Source: Syncephalastrum monosporum B8922 (lineage: Eukaryota > Mucoromycota > Mucoromycetes > Mucorales > Syncephalastraceae). From it: a DNA stretch of 64,000 nt. Below are positions 22,817-35,090 of this stretch, piece after piece. Location: NCBI GenBank assembly GCA_000697355.1, contig JNEN01001232.1:1-64000 (forward strand), in the 5' to 3' direction. A model generated the notes under the pieces. It had not been told where the DNA came from. It made no database searches and worked only from the letters and a program-made list of their open reading frames with translations. Both the position numbers and the translations under genes were made by a program. Position 1 is the stretch's first letter; the number at the start of each line of letters is the position of its first letter.

Positions 22817-24971
22817 ATGACCATAGACGACGATGCCGCCACAATTTCATCCAAGAAAACCATGAGTATCCACTCCGGTGCACCTCCCGCAGCAGGCGAC
22901 CTTCTGGACGCATCTGATATCAAACACGATACCTCTTCTCGTTTCCGCGATACCCGAGAGAGTTACTGTGTAGACGCAACCACGATAGCAACCAACCCAA
23001 CAGCCAAGATGGCCATAGCAACGCGATTATCTCAGTTTGTCCGGCTTTTGATTCGTGGACCGACATCATCTGTGGATGATCCGCTCAATTTCTCGCCCCG
23101 CAAAAAGACAGTGATCATCTTTATTATTGCCGCCGCCAGCTTCACGTATGTCAAATGCCACCTGCGATTGCATCCTTTTTTATTCAATCACCCGCGCATA
23201 TACAAGTGCTCAGACAGAGCTGAACGGGCGGGTTATTGATTTGTTGGAGAAGAGTATTCACACCCTGCTATGTTATTAGGTCACCAATGGGTACGAATAT
23301 TTACGTGCGTGAGATATCTTGTGTCCCGAATTATTCCGTGCCCTGTATTGCTAACCTTGGCGACCCCCTTTGTTTATATTTATCCTTACAATCTATCAGT
23401 ATCCTAGCATTACCAGTATGGAGCATGAGCTCGACACGACAGCCACGGCTATGAACGCAACGATTTCGGTCTTTGTATTTTGCCTAGCTTTTTTCCCCCT
23501 CATTTGGGCCAGTTTTAGCGACCTGGTTGGACGTCGACCTATCTATCTCGTGTCCTACCTAATATTTATTCTCGGCAACATTCTCTGCGCAGTTTCTGTC
23601 AACATTGCTATGCTAATAGCCTTCCGTGCTGTTGCCGCCGTGGGTGCTGCCGCAGTAAGTTTGCTACTGGTATCGTAGAGGAATTGCGCACACATTTCCT
23701 ACTGTTTTCTTTTAGGTCATGTCTCTAGGCTCTGGCACAATTGGCGATATTTATGAGCCGCACCAGCGGGGCAGCGGCATGAGCTACCATACATTAGGTA
23801 TCTTGCTGGGGACAGCGCTTGGGTAAGCATATCAATAGTGAGAGGCGTAGTATTGATCGATAATGTTCATGGATTCTTTTTTGCTGCTGCGTAGACCTCT
23901 TTTTGGAGGTTTCTTGAACGAAGGATTTGGATGGCGAGGCGCGTTCTGGTTTCTCGTGATCATATGCTCCGTCGTATGGGTAATAATCCTTCTTTTTTTG
24001 CCCGAGACACATCGGAAAGTTAGCATCACTATACCCAATGGCTCAGCATTGCCAACGACAGCGACGCTGGCCGAGTCGACAACCGAAAAGAAAAAGAAAC
24101 GGAGAATGATCAACCCTGTCGCTGCCCTAGGCCTGATGCTGGATATCAGAGTCACCTTGGTGGTCATTTTCGGTGCCATTATGTAAGTGGAAAGGAGTAG
24201 CCATCGTCTTCGCAGCTCACAGTTTTTTTTATTGCAACAGTTTCTTTATATTTTACCTAGTCAACACAAATTTTACGCGCATCTATACGGACCAATATGG
24301 GCTTAGCTCCGGAATAATTGGCCTGGGCTACTTGCCCATGGCAGCTGGCAACGGCCTTGGCAGCATCATTGGGGGGCGCGCTTCGGATAGCGTGTACATG
24401 CGTCGTGTGCGAAAATGCGAGGCAGAGGGCCACAAGGCGTACCCTGAGCTCCGTCTGCATCTCCCCACGTTTTTCGCCGCACATTTATTACAACTCTGCG
24501 GGCTGACCGCCTACGGATGGTGTATACAGAAAGACGTCCACTTTGCTTACGGGCTCGTCTGCTTATTCTTTGGTAAGACTAAACACACACAGGCATAAAT
24601 TATTCATTTCGGTTGACTGCGTCTTTTGGCAGCCGGTATTGGGCTCATGCTCCCAACTGTTGTTGTCTCGGCCTATCTCATCGATTGCTTTCGCTCGCGG
24701 GCTGCCTCTGTGATGGGTATGTATATGTACCACATTTTATTGGCGCAGCTTACGTATTTTTCCTTCCTCTGACTATTTTCCAGCGTGCGTCAACATGGGT
24801 CGCTTTGCCATGTCAGGTGTAGGCTCTTTAATTTCATCCGATTTCGAACAAGCGCTTGGACCGGGACCCTTGTATACATTCTGCGGTGCACTGATGGTTG
24901 TCTTTTCCGTCTTGAACGTTTACCTCGTTTATCGAGGAAAAAGACAAGCCAAAAAACAAGAGCAGCAATAA
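22817..24971 (+). CDS. MFS transporter 1 (DHA1-type drug:H+ antiporter-like)
   Basis: Eight exons: 22817-23145, 23280-23304, 23400-23654, 23716-23822, 23895-24182, 24241-24572, 24633-24716, 24784-24971; 535 residues. The cytosolic N-tail of about 90 residues is followed by a two-bundle, roughly 12-helix MFS core. Motif A is SFSDLVGRRPIYL between helices 2 and 3. The antiporter motif in helix 5 is GTALGPLFGGF, followed by GWRGAFWF. A charged central loop (EKKKKRR) splits the halves. Such proteins sit in the plasma membrane and export small toxic compounds using the proton gradient; the substrate is unknown. The second exon is only 25 bases (SPMGTNIY). A paralogue in tandem follows 1.9 kb downstream. 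Confidence 0.9.
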
Positions 24972-26845
24972 CAGCAAAAAATGGCACTGTATAATAATGC
25001 ACATCACCATCCCTACTCTATAATAGATTATTTTACGTCACTACCCGTCATAAGCTTTACAGAGTGATGTCCATATCTAAGGACTGTAGTGCGAATACTC
25101 TCATCTTCTTTCTTCGTGATAGGTAGTTTAACCGCAGCGGAATTAAGTAGCTCGAACCGGGAAGCTAGAAGTTAGTGCGCGTCGCGACAAGAGCTACTTC
25201 CTAATTGTACCGTACGGATTAAAGAATTCGCGTGATTTCGAAAACAATGGCCGGGCTTTCTTGTTTGTGCGGCCAGAACAGCGATAAACAATAACCGGAG
25301 CGAGTACCCGGGAGCTCAACTACTTTGGTGTGCGTGCCATACCTTTGGTTCTTTCTATCACATACCGATGAGAGAATCAAGGTACTCTTTTTTTGGAATC
25401 GAGAAAGATCAAAGCACTTAATAAAAGGTTTGAAGTATATGTTCAAAGAAATCAGACTACAAGAAAAGTACTCATACAGTCTTGACAATGCTAGCCCATG
25501 TGATACTTGCCCAAAGCGTGCTGTGGAAAACTAGAAGGATGAGACAGACAAGAACGTGTGGTGCAGCTGCTGTGTGCTACATACACATCCTACGATATAT
25601 TGTCAGTGATGGCTCCAGAGAATATGTTTATCTTGGCCCGAAGGCAGCCAGATTCCCAAGAAATAGTCATGGATGAATGGTATTCCTAGCGTAGTGGCAG
25701 AAAACAAAGTATTCAGTCCACGTAGATGAGCGCCCACCATCAATGTAGGAAACGCATAAATGAACTCTTCTTTGGAAAGCTTGCCGGCAATGACAATGTT
25801 TGTGACACATGATTTCAAGACATAACGAATAAGGGTGCGGCTGAAGGGACGGAATCTATGTGCGCGATCGGCAGTTCTTCCGTCATTTTTTACGCTCATC
25901 ATTTCTGTATACTATGACAATATCAAGTGGTGTGGCTTTAATAGTAGGGAGATGTGCAGCGGCTAAATCAGGTACACTGAAAAGGAACAGTGGGTGTGTT
26001 GTAAGATTGATTGAGGGTAGAAATTAATAAGAAAGCACTGGATCAAGAATTTAGAGTGAGTGGGGTGGAGGAGGACCAAATGGGAGACCGTCTCATGGAC
26101 CTCAGGGCAAGCGCTTTTGTGCAATGATTGGCTGGAACGTATCCGATCATTCTTCCTTTCTGCGTGCGAGTTGCCATAAACCGGGAAAACCCTTTCTCCC
26201 CCTGTGGCCTCAATGAGCCAAATAAAGTAACCGCGCTCTGAATTCCGCCACCCAGTGCTTTTTGCCAAGGTCGGATGCAACCCAGATCTAGAGGCGCGGC
26301 CTTATTTCATATAAGCCTATCATTGGCATATTTATGCTAGCAATAGGCGAACATTTTTCCCTGGGCACGAAGCCGGTTTATCCGATCCGACAGTTCTATA
26401 CCTTCCTTCTCATGAATTGAGGGCTTTCCATGCCACTGGGGTCTGTGTGATCCACGTTTTATTTTCGCTTTAAAGTCCGCAGGGAAGTGAAAACTGTGGA
26501 TTTGCCCCAATGCAGAATTAATCACATGCCCTGACAAACGACGAATTGCCAGGGCAGTGTGAGTACTTTCTCCTCGTAAATGCCCAACGAGCATTACGTC
26601 AATGCTATTTTTCCCACCTTTTGTTCTAGAGACGAAGGTCTGTACGCGACGTCTATTATTCAGGTGTGGCGAAACCGTGGAAATAAGAATTCCCATTCAC
26701 CTGTCGGGAAAAGATTTTCGCACTTGCCAAAGTGGGCGGAACTAAGGATACTCAAACAAGTATTTTTTGGACTCGATCCGATTGATCTCTTGTCACTCTT
26801 TCTTTACAACTTCTTTTTCTTTTCCTCGTTTCACTGAGCAGCACC
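24972..26845. other. Spacer between the two MFS genes
   Basis: 1.9 kb without a supported gene. Minus-strand frames at 25603-25902 and 26337-26696 are open for 99 and 119 codons but show no family resemblance and no splice partners, so I leave them uncalled. Confidence 0.5.
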
Positions 26846-28794
26846 ATGGAGCCAGCGACACGACAAGAGACGAGGCAAACGATGCAGAGTATGACGCGCC
26901 AGGTGACAAGGCAGTCGACATTTAGCATGGCGCTCGCAGAGACATACGACGAGGACCTGCATAAACAACAACAGGGGCAGCAGGCTGAAGAAGACGTTGA
27001 AAGGATCACAGTCTGCGAAGAAAAAGAAGCAGATATAAAAGAAAAAGAAGATGTCACTCAAACGCCTGAGGCACCCAAGCTCAAGTGGTTTCAGCGCACC
27101 GTCTTTGATCGCAATGGCCGAGCCAGTCAGGGCCCGGGTTCTTATACCACATTCCAAAAAGGCATGATCCTTGCTATTGTCTCTATTGCAGGTGCCATGT
27201 AAGCTTCTATAGCGAATTAAATATACGATCAACATTAACTCCTCTTTATATGAAGATCACCGCTGGCATCCACCCTTTATGTAAGTCAACTCAGATTGAT
27301 GCAAATCGAGCAGTAAATACTTATCATATTCATCGTTCAGTATCCTGCCCTTGTCACAATGCAAGAGGACTTTCACACAACCGACACCAATATGAACGCC
27401 TCATTATCCATCTTCACATTTTTTACCGCATTTTTCCCTCTTCTCTGGGCCAGCTTTGGCGACAAGTTCGGCCGTCGCCCCGTCTATCTGGTTTCCTTTA
27501 TGATCTCTGTGGTTGGCAGTATCTGCTGTGCCGAGTCGGTCAACATTGGCATGTTTATTGCCTTCCGTGGTTTCAGTGCTATCGGCTCGTCATCTGTCAT
27601 GAGCATGGGCGCCGGTACCATTGCCGACATTTTTGAACCCAAAGAACGCGGTCGTGCATTCTCCTATTATACCTGCGGTCCTCTTCTAGGGCCTGCCCTG
27701 GGGTAATTGTCAAAAACAAAACAAAACAAAAAGCAACTTGGCAACTTATTGACATGATCTATGTAGACCGATCATTGGTGGCTATATGACACAAGGCCTT
27801 GGCTGGAGAAGTAATTTCTGGTTCCTTACCATCTTTGCATTCTGCATTTGGCTCGGTATCCTCTTCTTCCTCCCCGAAACAAACTTGAAACCCAAGGTTC
27901 AGACGGCGCCTGTCGATCCGCAAGCTGCTGCCGAAAGTGGCGAGAAACCTGTCCCACCAAAGAAAGCACGATTCAATCCTCTTTCGGCGTTGGAACTGCT
28001 CCAGTACAAGAACATCATCTTTGTCGTTACTTTTATTGGCGTCTTGTTCTTCGATTTTTATCTCGTCAGCACCACATTTTCGCGTATCTATGAGAACCAG
28101 TATGGTTTAGCCACGGGCACTACCGGCCTGTGCTTTCTACCCTTGGCTATTGGCAGCATTGTGGGCGGTCTTGCCGGTGGACGTTTGTCAGACAGAATCT
28201 ACACCAAGAACGTGGCCAAGGCCGATGGCGAAATATACCCCGAGATGCGCATCAATCTCGTTGTATTTTGGGTGTCACTTGCTGTGCAGCTATGTGCGTT
28301 TGTCGCCTTTGGCTGGTGTATCGAGGAAGACGTCCACTTTGCGGTCGGCCTCGTGTGTATCTTCTTCTGTAAGTGTTCATGGTCAGCCGTCTTTGTCTTT
28401 TAGCCATGCTCACATTTACATTTATCAACTTAGTGGGTCTTGCCCTCATGGTGCCCAACGTCACCTTGTCAGCCTACCTCGTTGACTGCTTCCGTAAGCG
28501 CAGTGCTTCCGTCACAGGTAAAAACAGACAGAAAAAAAAAAAAAACAAAACAAAAACCATTTCATTCAGAGTATGTGGACTTACTGTTGCTGAATAGCAT
28601 GCAACAATTTTGTGCGTTACCTTATGGCGGGTATTGGCTCGCTCATTTCGTCGGATATGCAGCGTGGCATGGGCAACGGTCCTTTGTTCACTTTCTGTGG
28701 TGCTGTCCTCATCCTCTTTGGCTTGAACATTGTCGTTGTGAAATTGCGGGGACCCAAGTGGTCAAAGGCGCGCCAGGAGAAAGGTATCTGCTAA
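26846..28794 (+). CDS. MFS transporter 2 (DHA1-type), tandem paralogue of transporter 1
   Basis: Six exons: 26846-27198, 27256-27280, 27341-27702, 27767-28368, 28434-28517, 28598-28794; 540 residues. The core matches transporter 1 closely: motif A SFGDKFGRRPVYL, helix-5 motif LGPALGPIIGGY then GWRSNFWF, and the same GLVC-F-F, SAYL-DCFR and AGIGSLISSD blocks. The N-tail is longer and rich in Gln, Glu and Lys. Four intron places are shared exactly, including the 25-base second exon and an 84-base exon near the end. Two introns of transporter 1 (after AAA and after GAIM) are absent here. A nearer acceptor at 28404 would add 10 residues but needs a 35-base intron, so I prefer 28434. Confidence 0.9.
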
Positions 28795-29085
28795 GTAGCA
28801 CAACATCTATGTATTCGTTCTTGTAGCATCGTTTTATTTCCTCTCTTTCTCCACATTCTCTCCATCTACTCTTATCTCCTTTACCTTCTTCTGCATTGTG
28901 TATACCAAGCATATTTCATCCTTATAGTATTTTTTTTTTACAATACTAGCATAATAGACTACGTTTACTTTATAGTGACCTATGCTCTATTATCCTTTGT
29001 CTGTCATTTTAGTCGGGCTCCAATTTTATCAGCAGCTTGTCTCTCTGCTCAAATACAACTTTATTATACACAGTCCACACACACC
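28795..29085. other. Short intergenic spacer
   Basis: Pyrimidine-rich 3' flank of transporter 2 and promoter of MED18; no gene seen. Confidence 0.5.
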
Positions 29086-30059
29086 ATGGCGACGTACGAA
29101 TGTAGCTTACGAGGGCTCGTATTCGGCCAGGCAGCCAAAGACGCACTCGTCGAACGTCTTGTGGGCATTTGCGGCAATGACTCTTTGATTGACCTCTTTG
29201 AGCATGAGATCGTTTTCACGCCTTCAGGTTGAAGAGAAGCGGTCATGTCCGAGTCTTTCCTATTTATTGACAACACTGTCCTATTGCAGCACAGACGCCC
29301 GTCGGTCCCGCGCGTAATGACGATGTCGTACTGAGACTACAGTCGCGAATACACTCTGAACAAGACAAAAGCATGAAATTCCGGCAATGGTGACGATCTT
29401 GTCTTTCCCGTTTTTATTTTACTTTTGAGCTCACGCACGCGTCTATTCTTTTTCGAAAGGTACATGTGCATGCAAGGGCCACCCGAGCCTCAGCGTGGCA
29501 GGAACGTCACCGTCCGTCCGTACTGCCGTGTCCAGCTCAGCGGCGACGTGTTCCGGTACATGAAGTCGCTGGGATACAGGTATAAAAGGAGATCAGGGAT
29601 AAAAGATCTGGAAGCTCACGGTCTTTTTCCTCAGCTACTCCTTTGAAATCGTGCGCAAGGGCCACTTGATTGCTTACGACAAGTTACTGCGCGTTACTGT
29701 CTCACAACTCTACAAGGTATTCGCTTGAATAGATAGAAGAAGATTCCTGACAGTCGAGACGCTCATAATCGACGCGGTAGCTCAAAACAAAGATCGATGT
29801 CAACAGTGCATATGCAGCACACCAAGACGAGTGGCTCGTTGAAGTTGCGTCGGCGTCTGTGCCACAAGAATTGGTGAACAACATGGCAGAGCAGCTCAAT
29901 AAATTCAAAGGACTTTTGAATGGGTAAGCACGTAAAAAACGACAAGAAATAGATGGTCATACTAACTAACGCGCCAAAACACAAAACACAAAACAAAGCA
30001 TAATCGATTTGGAGTATGTAGATACCCGAGCATTACAAAATAGAGTGCATTACGCGTAA
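29086..30059 (+). CDS. MED18: Mediator complex subunit 18
   Basis: Six exons: 29086-29227, 29290-29389, 29460-29579, 29635-29716, 29781-29923, 29999-30059; 215 residues. Med18 binds Med20 and forms the movable jaw of the Mediator head that contacts RNA polymerase II. The family pattern is visible: an N-terminal strand-helix start (YECSLRGLVF), a central strand VRPYCRVQLSG, then GYSYSFEIVRKGHLI, and VTVSQLYK. It ends with VPQELVNNMAEQLNKFKGLLNGIIDLEYVD split over two exons. Length suits a fungal Med18. The first intron starts GTTGAA, a weak donor, but joining there keeps the frame. The last intron has a perfect TACTAAC branch site. Confidence 0.85.
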
Positions 30060-30181
30060 GCTTTTTCCTTTATGGACCTTTATGGCTATTTTTTCTCGAT
30101 GAATGAGGGTAATGAGCCCAGAATTAAATTGGGGTATTTTCCTCATTTAATCACTTTCCTTGTCACCTTGACTGAACAACC

Positions 30182-31101
30182 ATGGCACCCTTGGACCTTA
30201 CGCCCAAGCAGCAAATGACAGCCATCATTTGGTACATGCAAGGCTGCATTGCTACCTTTTATGACAACAAAAAGAAACCAGTCGGCACCGAAAGCTTACT
30301 CCTGGCGGCCAACCTTGCTTACCGGAAAATCAACTTGTTGGTAAGATCATCTCGCCAGCCAAGTGGGATCTCGCCTGTCGCCTCTCGCTGACGACGTCTT
30401 TCTGCGGATAGAAAATAGCGACGCCTGCGATCCCTTACCTGTCACGGCTCACCAAACTCGAGCTGCAAAACAACTACTTGAGCGAGCTGCCGGCCGAGCT
30501 GTGGCGGCTAGAGTATCTGCGCGAGCTGAACGTCGGCCGCAACCAACTGACGTCGATACCTCCTGCCATTGCTCGTCTGCAGCACCTGCGCGAGCTCTAC
30601 GTCTACGATAACGCATTGACCGAGCTGCCGCCGGTCATTGGTCTCCTGCCTGCGCTGCAGGTCTTGGACGTCACCCACAACCGCCTGGCGTCTCTGCCCT
30701 CGCAGATCTACCATCAGCGCCGCTTGCTGACCCACCTCGACCAGAACCCCTTCGACGCACCCGAATCCACCTCCGTCTGGCCGTGCCCGCTCCGCAGCCA
30801 ATGCCTCCAGATCACCGGCATCGCCGTCGCCGACAGCCAAGACGACATTGCCGCCCTCGAACGGTCGTGTGTCTCGCCCTCCATCGTCGACAGTCTCAAA
30901 CACGACCATGCGATGGCCGTGCCTTGTTCTCAATGCCAATCGACCCTGTATCACCATGACCTGACCCTCGTTCGCTGTCATACCGCCTACGGACGGAATG
31001 CGTTGCCCATCATGTATCGAGCCTGTAGCCAGTCATGCTGGAATGCTCTGCTACAGGATGACGCACAGGAAGAGCAAGAGCCAGAGCCAGAGCCAGTCTA
31101 G
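30182..31101 (+). CDS. Leucine-rich repeat protein with C-terminal Cys module (LRRC58-like)
   Basis: Two exons, 30182-30340 and 30412-31101, encode 282 residues. From about residue 54 to 175 there are five or six short LRRs with the pattern LxxLxVxxNxLxxLPxxI, the plant/SHOC2-like class (for example LNVGRNQLTSIPPAI). The C-terminal 90 residues hold a conserved-looking module: VPCSQCQ, a Tyr/His part, then LPIMYRACSQSCW. The CxxC plus C-x3-C arrangement with LP-MYRxCS resembles the tail of LRRC58-type proteins and may bind zinc. The protein ends in an acidic EPEPEPV tail. It is probably an intracellular adaptor; the role is unknown. The ATG lies only 120 bases after the MED18 stop on the same strand. 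Confidence 0.75.
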
Positions 31102-32031
31102 GCAGGCTGCTCTTATTTTCTTTGTTTCCATCCGATTGCAGTCGATTCTGGGGAATTCAGATATGCTGCCAGGATACATGTTAATGCACGTGTAAATAGT
31201 CTGTTATTCTTTCGTCTTTTACCTCTCTAGAACTCCTACTATAGTATGTAAATATACCACACTTACTTGGCACTAGCCGCCCACTTATACGGTCTGCCGT
31301 GCTTTTGCGGCCATGTCACCTTTCATCGGACAAGGAGGCCTGTCTGCGCCGTGATGATTCATTAGAAATCATACATATATCTGTGTTCCACCACAACGAT
31401 TTTTTGCATAAACGTAGCGAAAGGCTACGTAGTAGTATATTTTCCTTGCAACCAAAGCTCTCTGTAGCCGTATACTTAGGCTGCCTAGCTAATATGCGTT
31501 AAACATCTCGATGATCTGAGAAGAGTTCGACGCATGACATGCATATCAGCTTATATATCGAAACTTCTATACAATTGTGTCATGTCTCGCTCGTGTGTGG
31601 GGCTGCATTGTCATCATGCTGATGCATAGATACGATTTTGCTGAATCCACCTGTAGTAATCGTCTTTATCCGTAGAACAGTATCTATTCGTTGCAGAAAC
31701 TACGAACGTTGGAAGAGCCATGGACGATCTGTACCTAGGCGGTCAACTACGGGAGACCAGTTCAAATCTTGAAATTCCGCGTGGCGGTATCCTTCGAGCA
31801 GATGCATTAGCTATAAGGACAACCTCCAACGAAACACTCATTCTATCTTGAGGTTATATAACACTCCACATTGCGGCCCAGATACCAGTTTTCAATTCTA
31901 TACAGAAAACTAACGAGAATGCATATTAACAAAGATGCGGTCATTACTTAGTTTGAAGGAAAATTGAGATGATGCTAATATGAGAAGGGCAGTTTGCTTT
32001 CGGTTATATACATATGATATAAGGGAGAATG
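31102..32031. other. Intergenic between convergent genes
   Basis: 0.9 kb of AT-rich DNA between the LRR gene and the minus-strand F-box gene, holding both 3' ends. No gene seen. Confidence 0.55.
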
Positions 32032-33981
32032 TTAAACGACGTGAGCCTCCGGGAAAGTACAGTAGATGGTAGAATAGACGAGGTGCTTGTCATCGTATTC
32101 AATGTCAGCAAAGAGATCGAGATAACGCAGCGATTTTGCTATTCCCGAGGTTCTTGCCGCATCCAGAAATGCATGAAGGCAGATATCTTGATATCTTTCC
32201 ACTTCTTCAATGGACATGACAAGTCGCGTCAGGGTTGTGATATGGGCCAATGCAGTAAACACCTCCTCGTTTAGCGCATCCACGACCATGAACTCGGTGA
32301 TCTCAAGCGTCGACAACGGACAGCCTGAGGCAACAACCCCCTGGAACAGCTCCAAAAGAGAATCTTGGCCGCTCGCACACACGTCCAGCACGAGCGTGTG
32401 CAACTTGGGGAGACGGGCGAGCGCGCGCATGTCGGCTGGCAGAAGATCAAAGTTGCGCAGCCTGACCTCCTCGAGCAGAGGCGACGATGTCAGCAAGTGC
32501 CTCATCGACCCAAACGTGGGTAGAAGGCCAATGTTCAGTGAGAGCCAGCGCAGGTGTGGAAACACGAGTGCAGGGGTCATGTCTCGCGGCGCGTCGTCGA
32601 CCTGGCTGCCGCAATACAGCGCCTCCAATGTGTCCTGACTATGTGTCATGATCCCATGCAGAAAATCGTCGGATAGCTTAATCCGCCTATCGAGCAGGAA
32701 ATGGCGCAGGCCGGACCGCCCACTTGTATTTGGCCGGGTATGGGCGCAGCGTTCCAAAATGTCAAGGTAAATAGAAGCATCGCGCATCCACACGAGGGTC
32801 TCGAGTTTCGGGCAGTGTTCCAGAAAACCTTGCACGGCCTCGATGCCGCGTTCACTATGTCGGGTGGGGCGCTGTTCGACGACCAGCCTGACCAGGTCGG
32901 GCGTGATAGTCGGGAGATAGTCGATCTCTTCTAATGGCCATGCCATGCCCACAAAGCAAAGGTGCTTCAGCTTGAGCGGGCCTTGGGGCAGCGGTCCGTC
33001 TGTATAGAGCGGCAACTGTCCAGTGTCGGAGGAAAGATTATCGCATATGAGTGTTTCGAGCTGAGGCAGGTTGGCAATCAGGCGGCGCAATGCATGGCGT
33101 GGCTGGAAAGCGACGTGTAAGGTCAGTTCCTTCAGGTGAGCGCCCAGCTGAGTGATGCCAGTGCAAACATCTTCCCTTAAAAATTCCTTGACGAATAAGG
33201 GTAATGTCATGGTAAGCTCTACAGAGCGTTGCGTCAGTTTATGGTGCGGTCCAAGAAAGAACGGGTGTCCTATTCACGTACCCATCTTGCGTATATGCGT
33301 GCAGCCAGCATCGATGAGTATGTCCGTAATCGCTTTCAAGGGATAGATGGTCTTCCATGTCAGGTCGCGCAGCTGCGGCTTCAAGACGTGTTTGAGACTG
33401 TCATCATACGCGTCGTAGGGCGAGCCGTAAGGACCACCCGGGTCCTTGAGGATGACGACTTTGCTCCACATCGGAAGGTCTCGGATCACCTGCCGCCAGG
33501 CGTGCGACACGGCCAGTGCCTCGATGCGCTGCTCGGGAATGAATTCAAAGATACGCACAATCAGCTCGCCTGGCAAGCGCGGGATGGGGTCGCGCTGTTT
33601 GCGTATGTAGCCCTCGGTGCGCTGGATGCGGTCCAGAAAGACGGGTGCGTCGGGGAAGAGCGTGGTGCAGAATCGATAGTGTTCGAGCGCAAAGGTATAC
33701 GAGCCGAGTCGGAAATACGTATCGCCAAAGTAAAGGTAGCCGCGCCAGCTGGACGGGGTTGCTTTCAATAGCCAAAGAGAGCATTCTATGGCCTCATGGT
33801 ACCGGCATGTGCGAAGGTATTGCTCGATCTTGGATTCAAGCACCTGCCCCAGCAGATCGCGTAGGCCTTTTGCAATCTCAGTGTACCCTTCTGCAAGGGC
33901 CGTCTGCCAGGAATCATACAGCTTGTGTTCGAGCGGGTTCGGAACTTCTATGCTGTCTTCGTCAGGATATAATGTAGTCAT
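32032..33981 (-). CDS. TPR/F-box/LRR protein (paralogue B)
   Basis: Exons 33981-33282 and 33218-32032 give 628 residues. The layout is TPR-like helices at about 56-127 (YHEAIECSLWLLKATPSSWRG, then FGDTYFRLGSYTFALEHY), F-box at about 132-173 (IPRLPGELIVRIFEFIPEQR) and LRR-like units to the end. This order recalls Dia2 of yeast, an SCF subunit that ties ubiquitylation to replication forks, but the LRRs are too loose to claim orthology. Length, order and the phase-1 intron place match paralogue A at 2796-4751. The ATG at 33981 is the first Met; the frame is open a little further upstream with no other ATG. It is divergent from the GNAT gene. Confidence 0.8.
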
Positions 33982-34528
33982 ACAAAACAGAAGGTAAAGC
34001 AGAAAGAGGTGTGTCACTTATTGATACACCGCAGTAAACACTCTGTTCACTTATTCTGTACAAATGAAAAATATAGAGAGAAAAAAGTAATATCAAGGAT
34101 CAAGTAAGAGCAACATTACAAATCATGGACGCGGATACTTTTTAGCAGCTGTGCCTTCAAACTCTAGGCATGATGAAGACTAAGTAGTGTTGGATAGACG
34201 AGGAAATGTACAGAGCGGAAGAATAAACTTTAAAATGTCCACTGGGATCGTCAAGTCCCGTTATATGTAATATAATGAATGGTATACCAATTTGTCTATC
34301 GCCCTTTATCATAGTGGTAAGAAGCTTGTGCTACACTTTTGTCACGCGCACTACAATGTGGCACGCATCTATATACCGATATGCCGCGCACAGGATGTAT
34401 ATATACTGTTCACATTTGTATCAATCCTGACTTGACTTTATATGTTTTTGTGAATGGTACAACAAGACACGATATACATACGCCAGGCGGCTTTGGGCGA
34501 TCTTCACCATGTGGATACCATACGTAAC
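33982..34528. promoter_or_regulatory. Divergent spacer, paralogue B and GNAT gene
   Basis: Short AT-rich spacer with no coding signal. It should hold both promoters, and would hold the missing N-terminal part of the acetyltransferase if one exists. Confidence 0.4.
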
Positions 34529-35090
34529 ATGGTGCTGCGCGCATTTCGCGTGGCCGATGGTAATATAATCTATGTCCCAGTGCTGTAATACACCAACGGA
34601 CACATATATATATATTTTTTACTATGTACCCATACACGACTGAACAAAAGGGAAAATTGTGGACGGAGATCGCATAAGCGTAGGCGAGCTTGAACAGCAC
34701 ATTCGAGGGTCAGACGAGAACATGCTTTTGTTAGCCATGGACCGTACAACTTCACCAGAAACAGCCGTAGGAACGATTCTCGTCTCACCCTTGCGAGAAG
34801 CACCTGGCCACATCAGAATAAGCATGCTCTGCGTGGACCCTCAGTATCAGTCGCAAGGCGTAGGCCGCCGCCTCGTACAAGGTGCCCTCCACTTGGCGCG
34901 CAATCTAGACTCTTCCACTTGTGTCATCCATGTCTTTGATATCCATCAGGACGTCATTGCTCGTTTTTACAAACAAAAGCTTGGCTTTGTCGAGACGGGT
35001 CGTATGCCTTTCCCCCTTCCTGCCTTGCTCAAGGTCCCCGATGTGGAGTTTGTAGTCCTGGAAAAATCACTAGCATCTCCTTTCCACTAA
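34529..35090 (+). CDS. GNAT-family N-acetyltransferase, short or truncated N-terminus
   Basis: The main exon 34651-35090 encodes the core of the GNAT fold: strand VGTILVSPL, strand IRISMLCVDP, then the acetyl-CoA pyrophosphate loop QSQGVGRR with its helix. A later strand CVIHVFDI and the helix-to-strand RFYKQKLGFVETGRM complete it. These enzymes move acetyl from acetyl-CoA to an amine; the substrate is unknown. The exon has no ATG ahead of the fold. A 31-base first exon (34529-34559) splices in frame to give 156 residues starting MVLRAFRVADGK. GNAT proteins normally have 40-60 more residues there (first strand and two helices). Either the 5' exons lie unseen upstream or the gene is truncated. 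Confidence 0.6.

Noticed and set aside
25603..26696. Minus-strand frames of 99-119 codons between the MFS genes
   Set aside because: No family likeness, no splice partners, and frames of this length are expected by chance in the window.
28369..28403. Shorter 35-base intron in MFS transporter 2
   Set aside because: It is in frame but below the usual intron size here and without a branch site; the 65-base option matches the paralogue.
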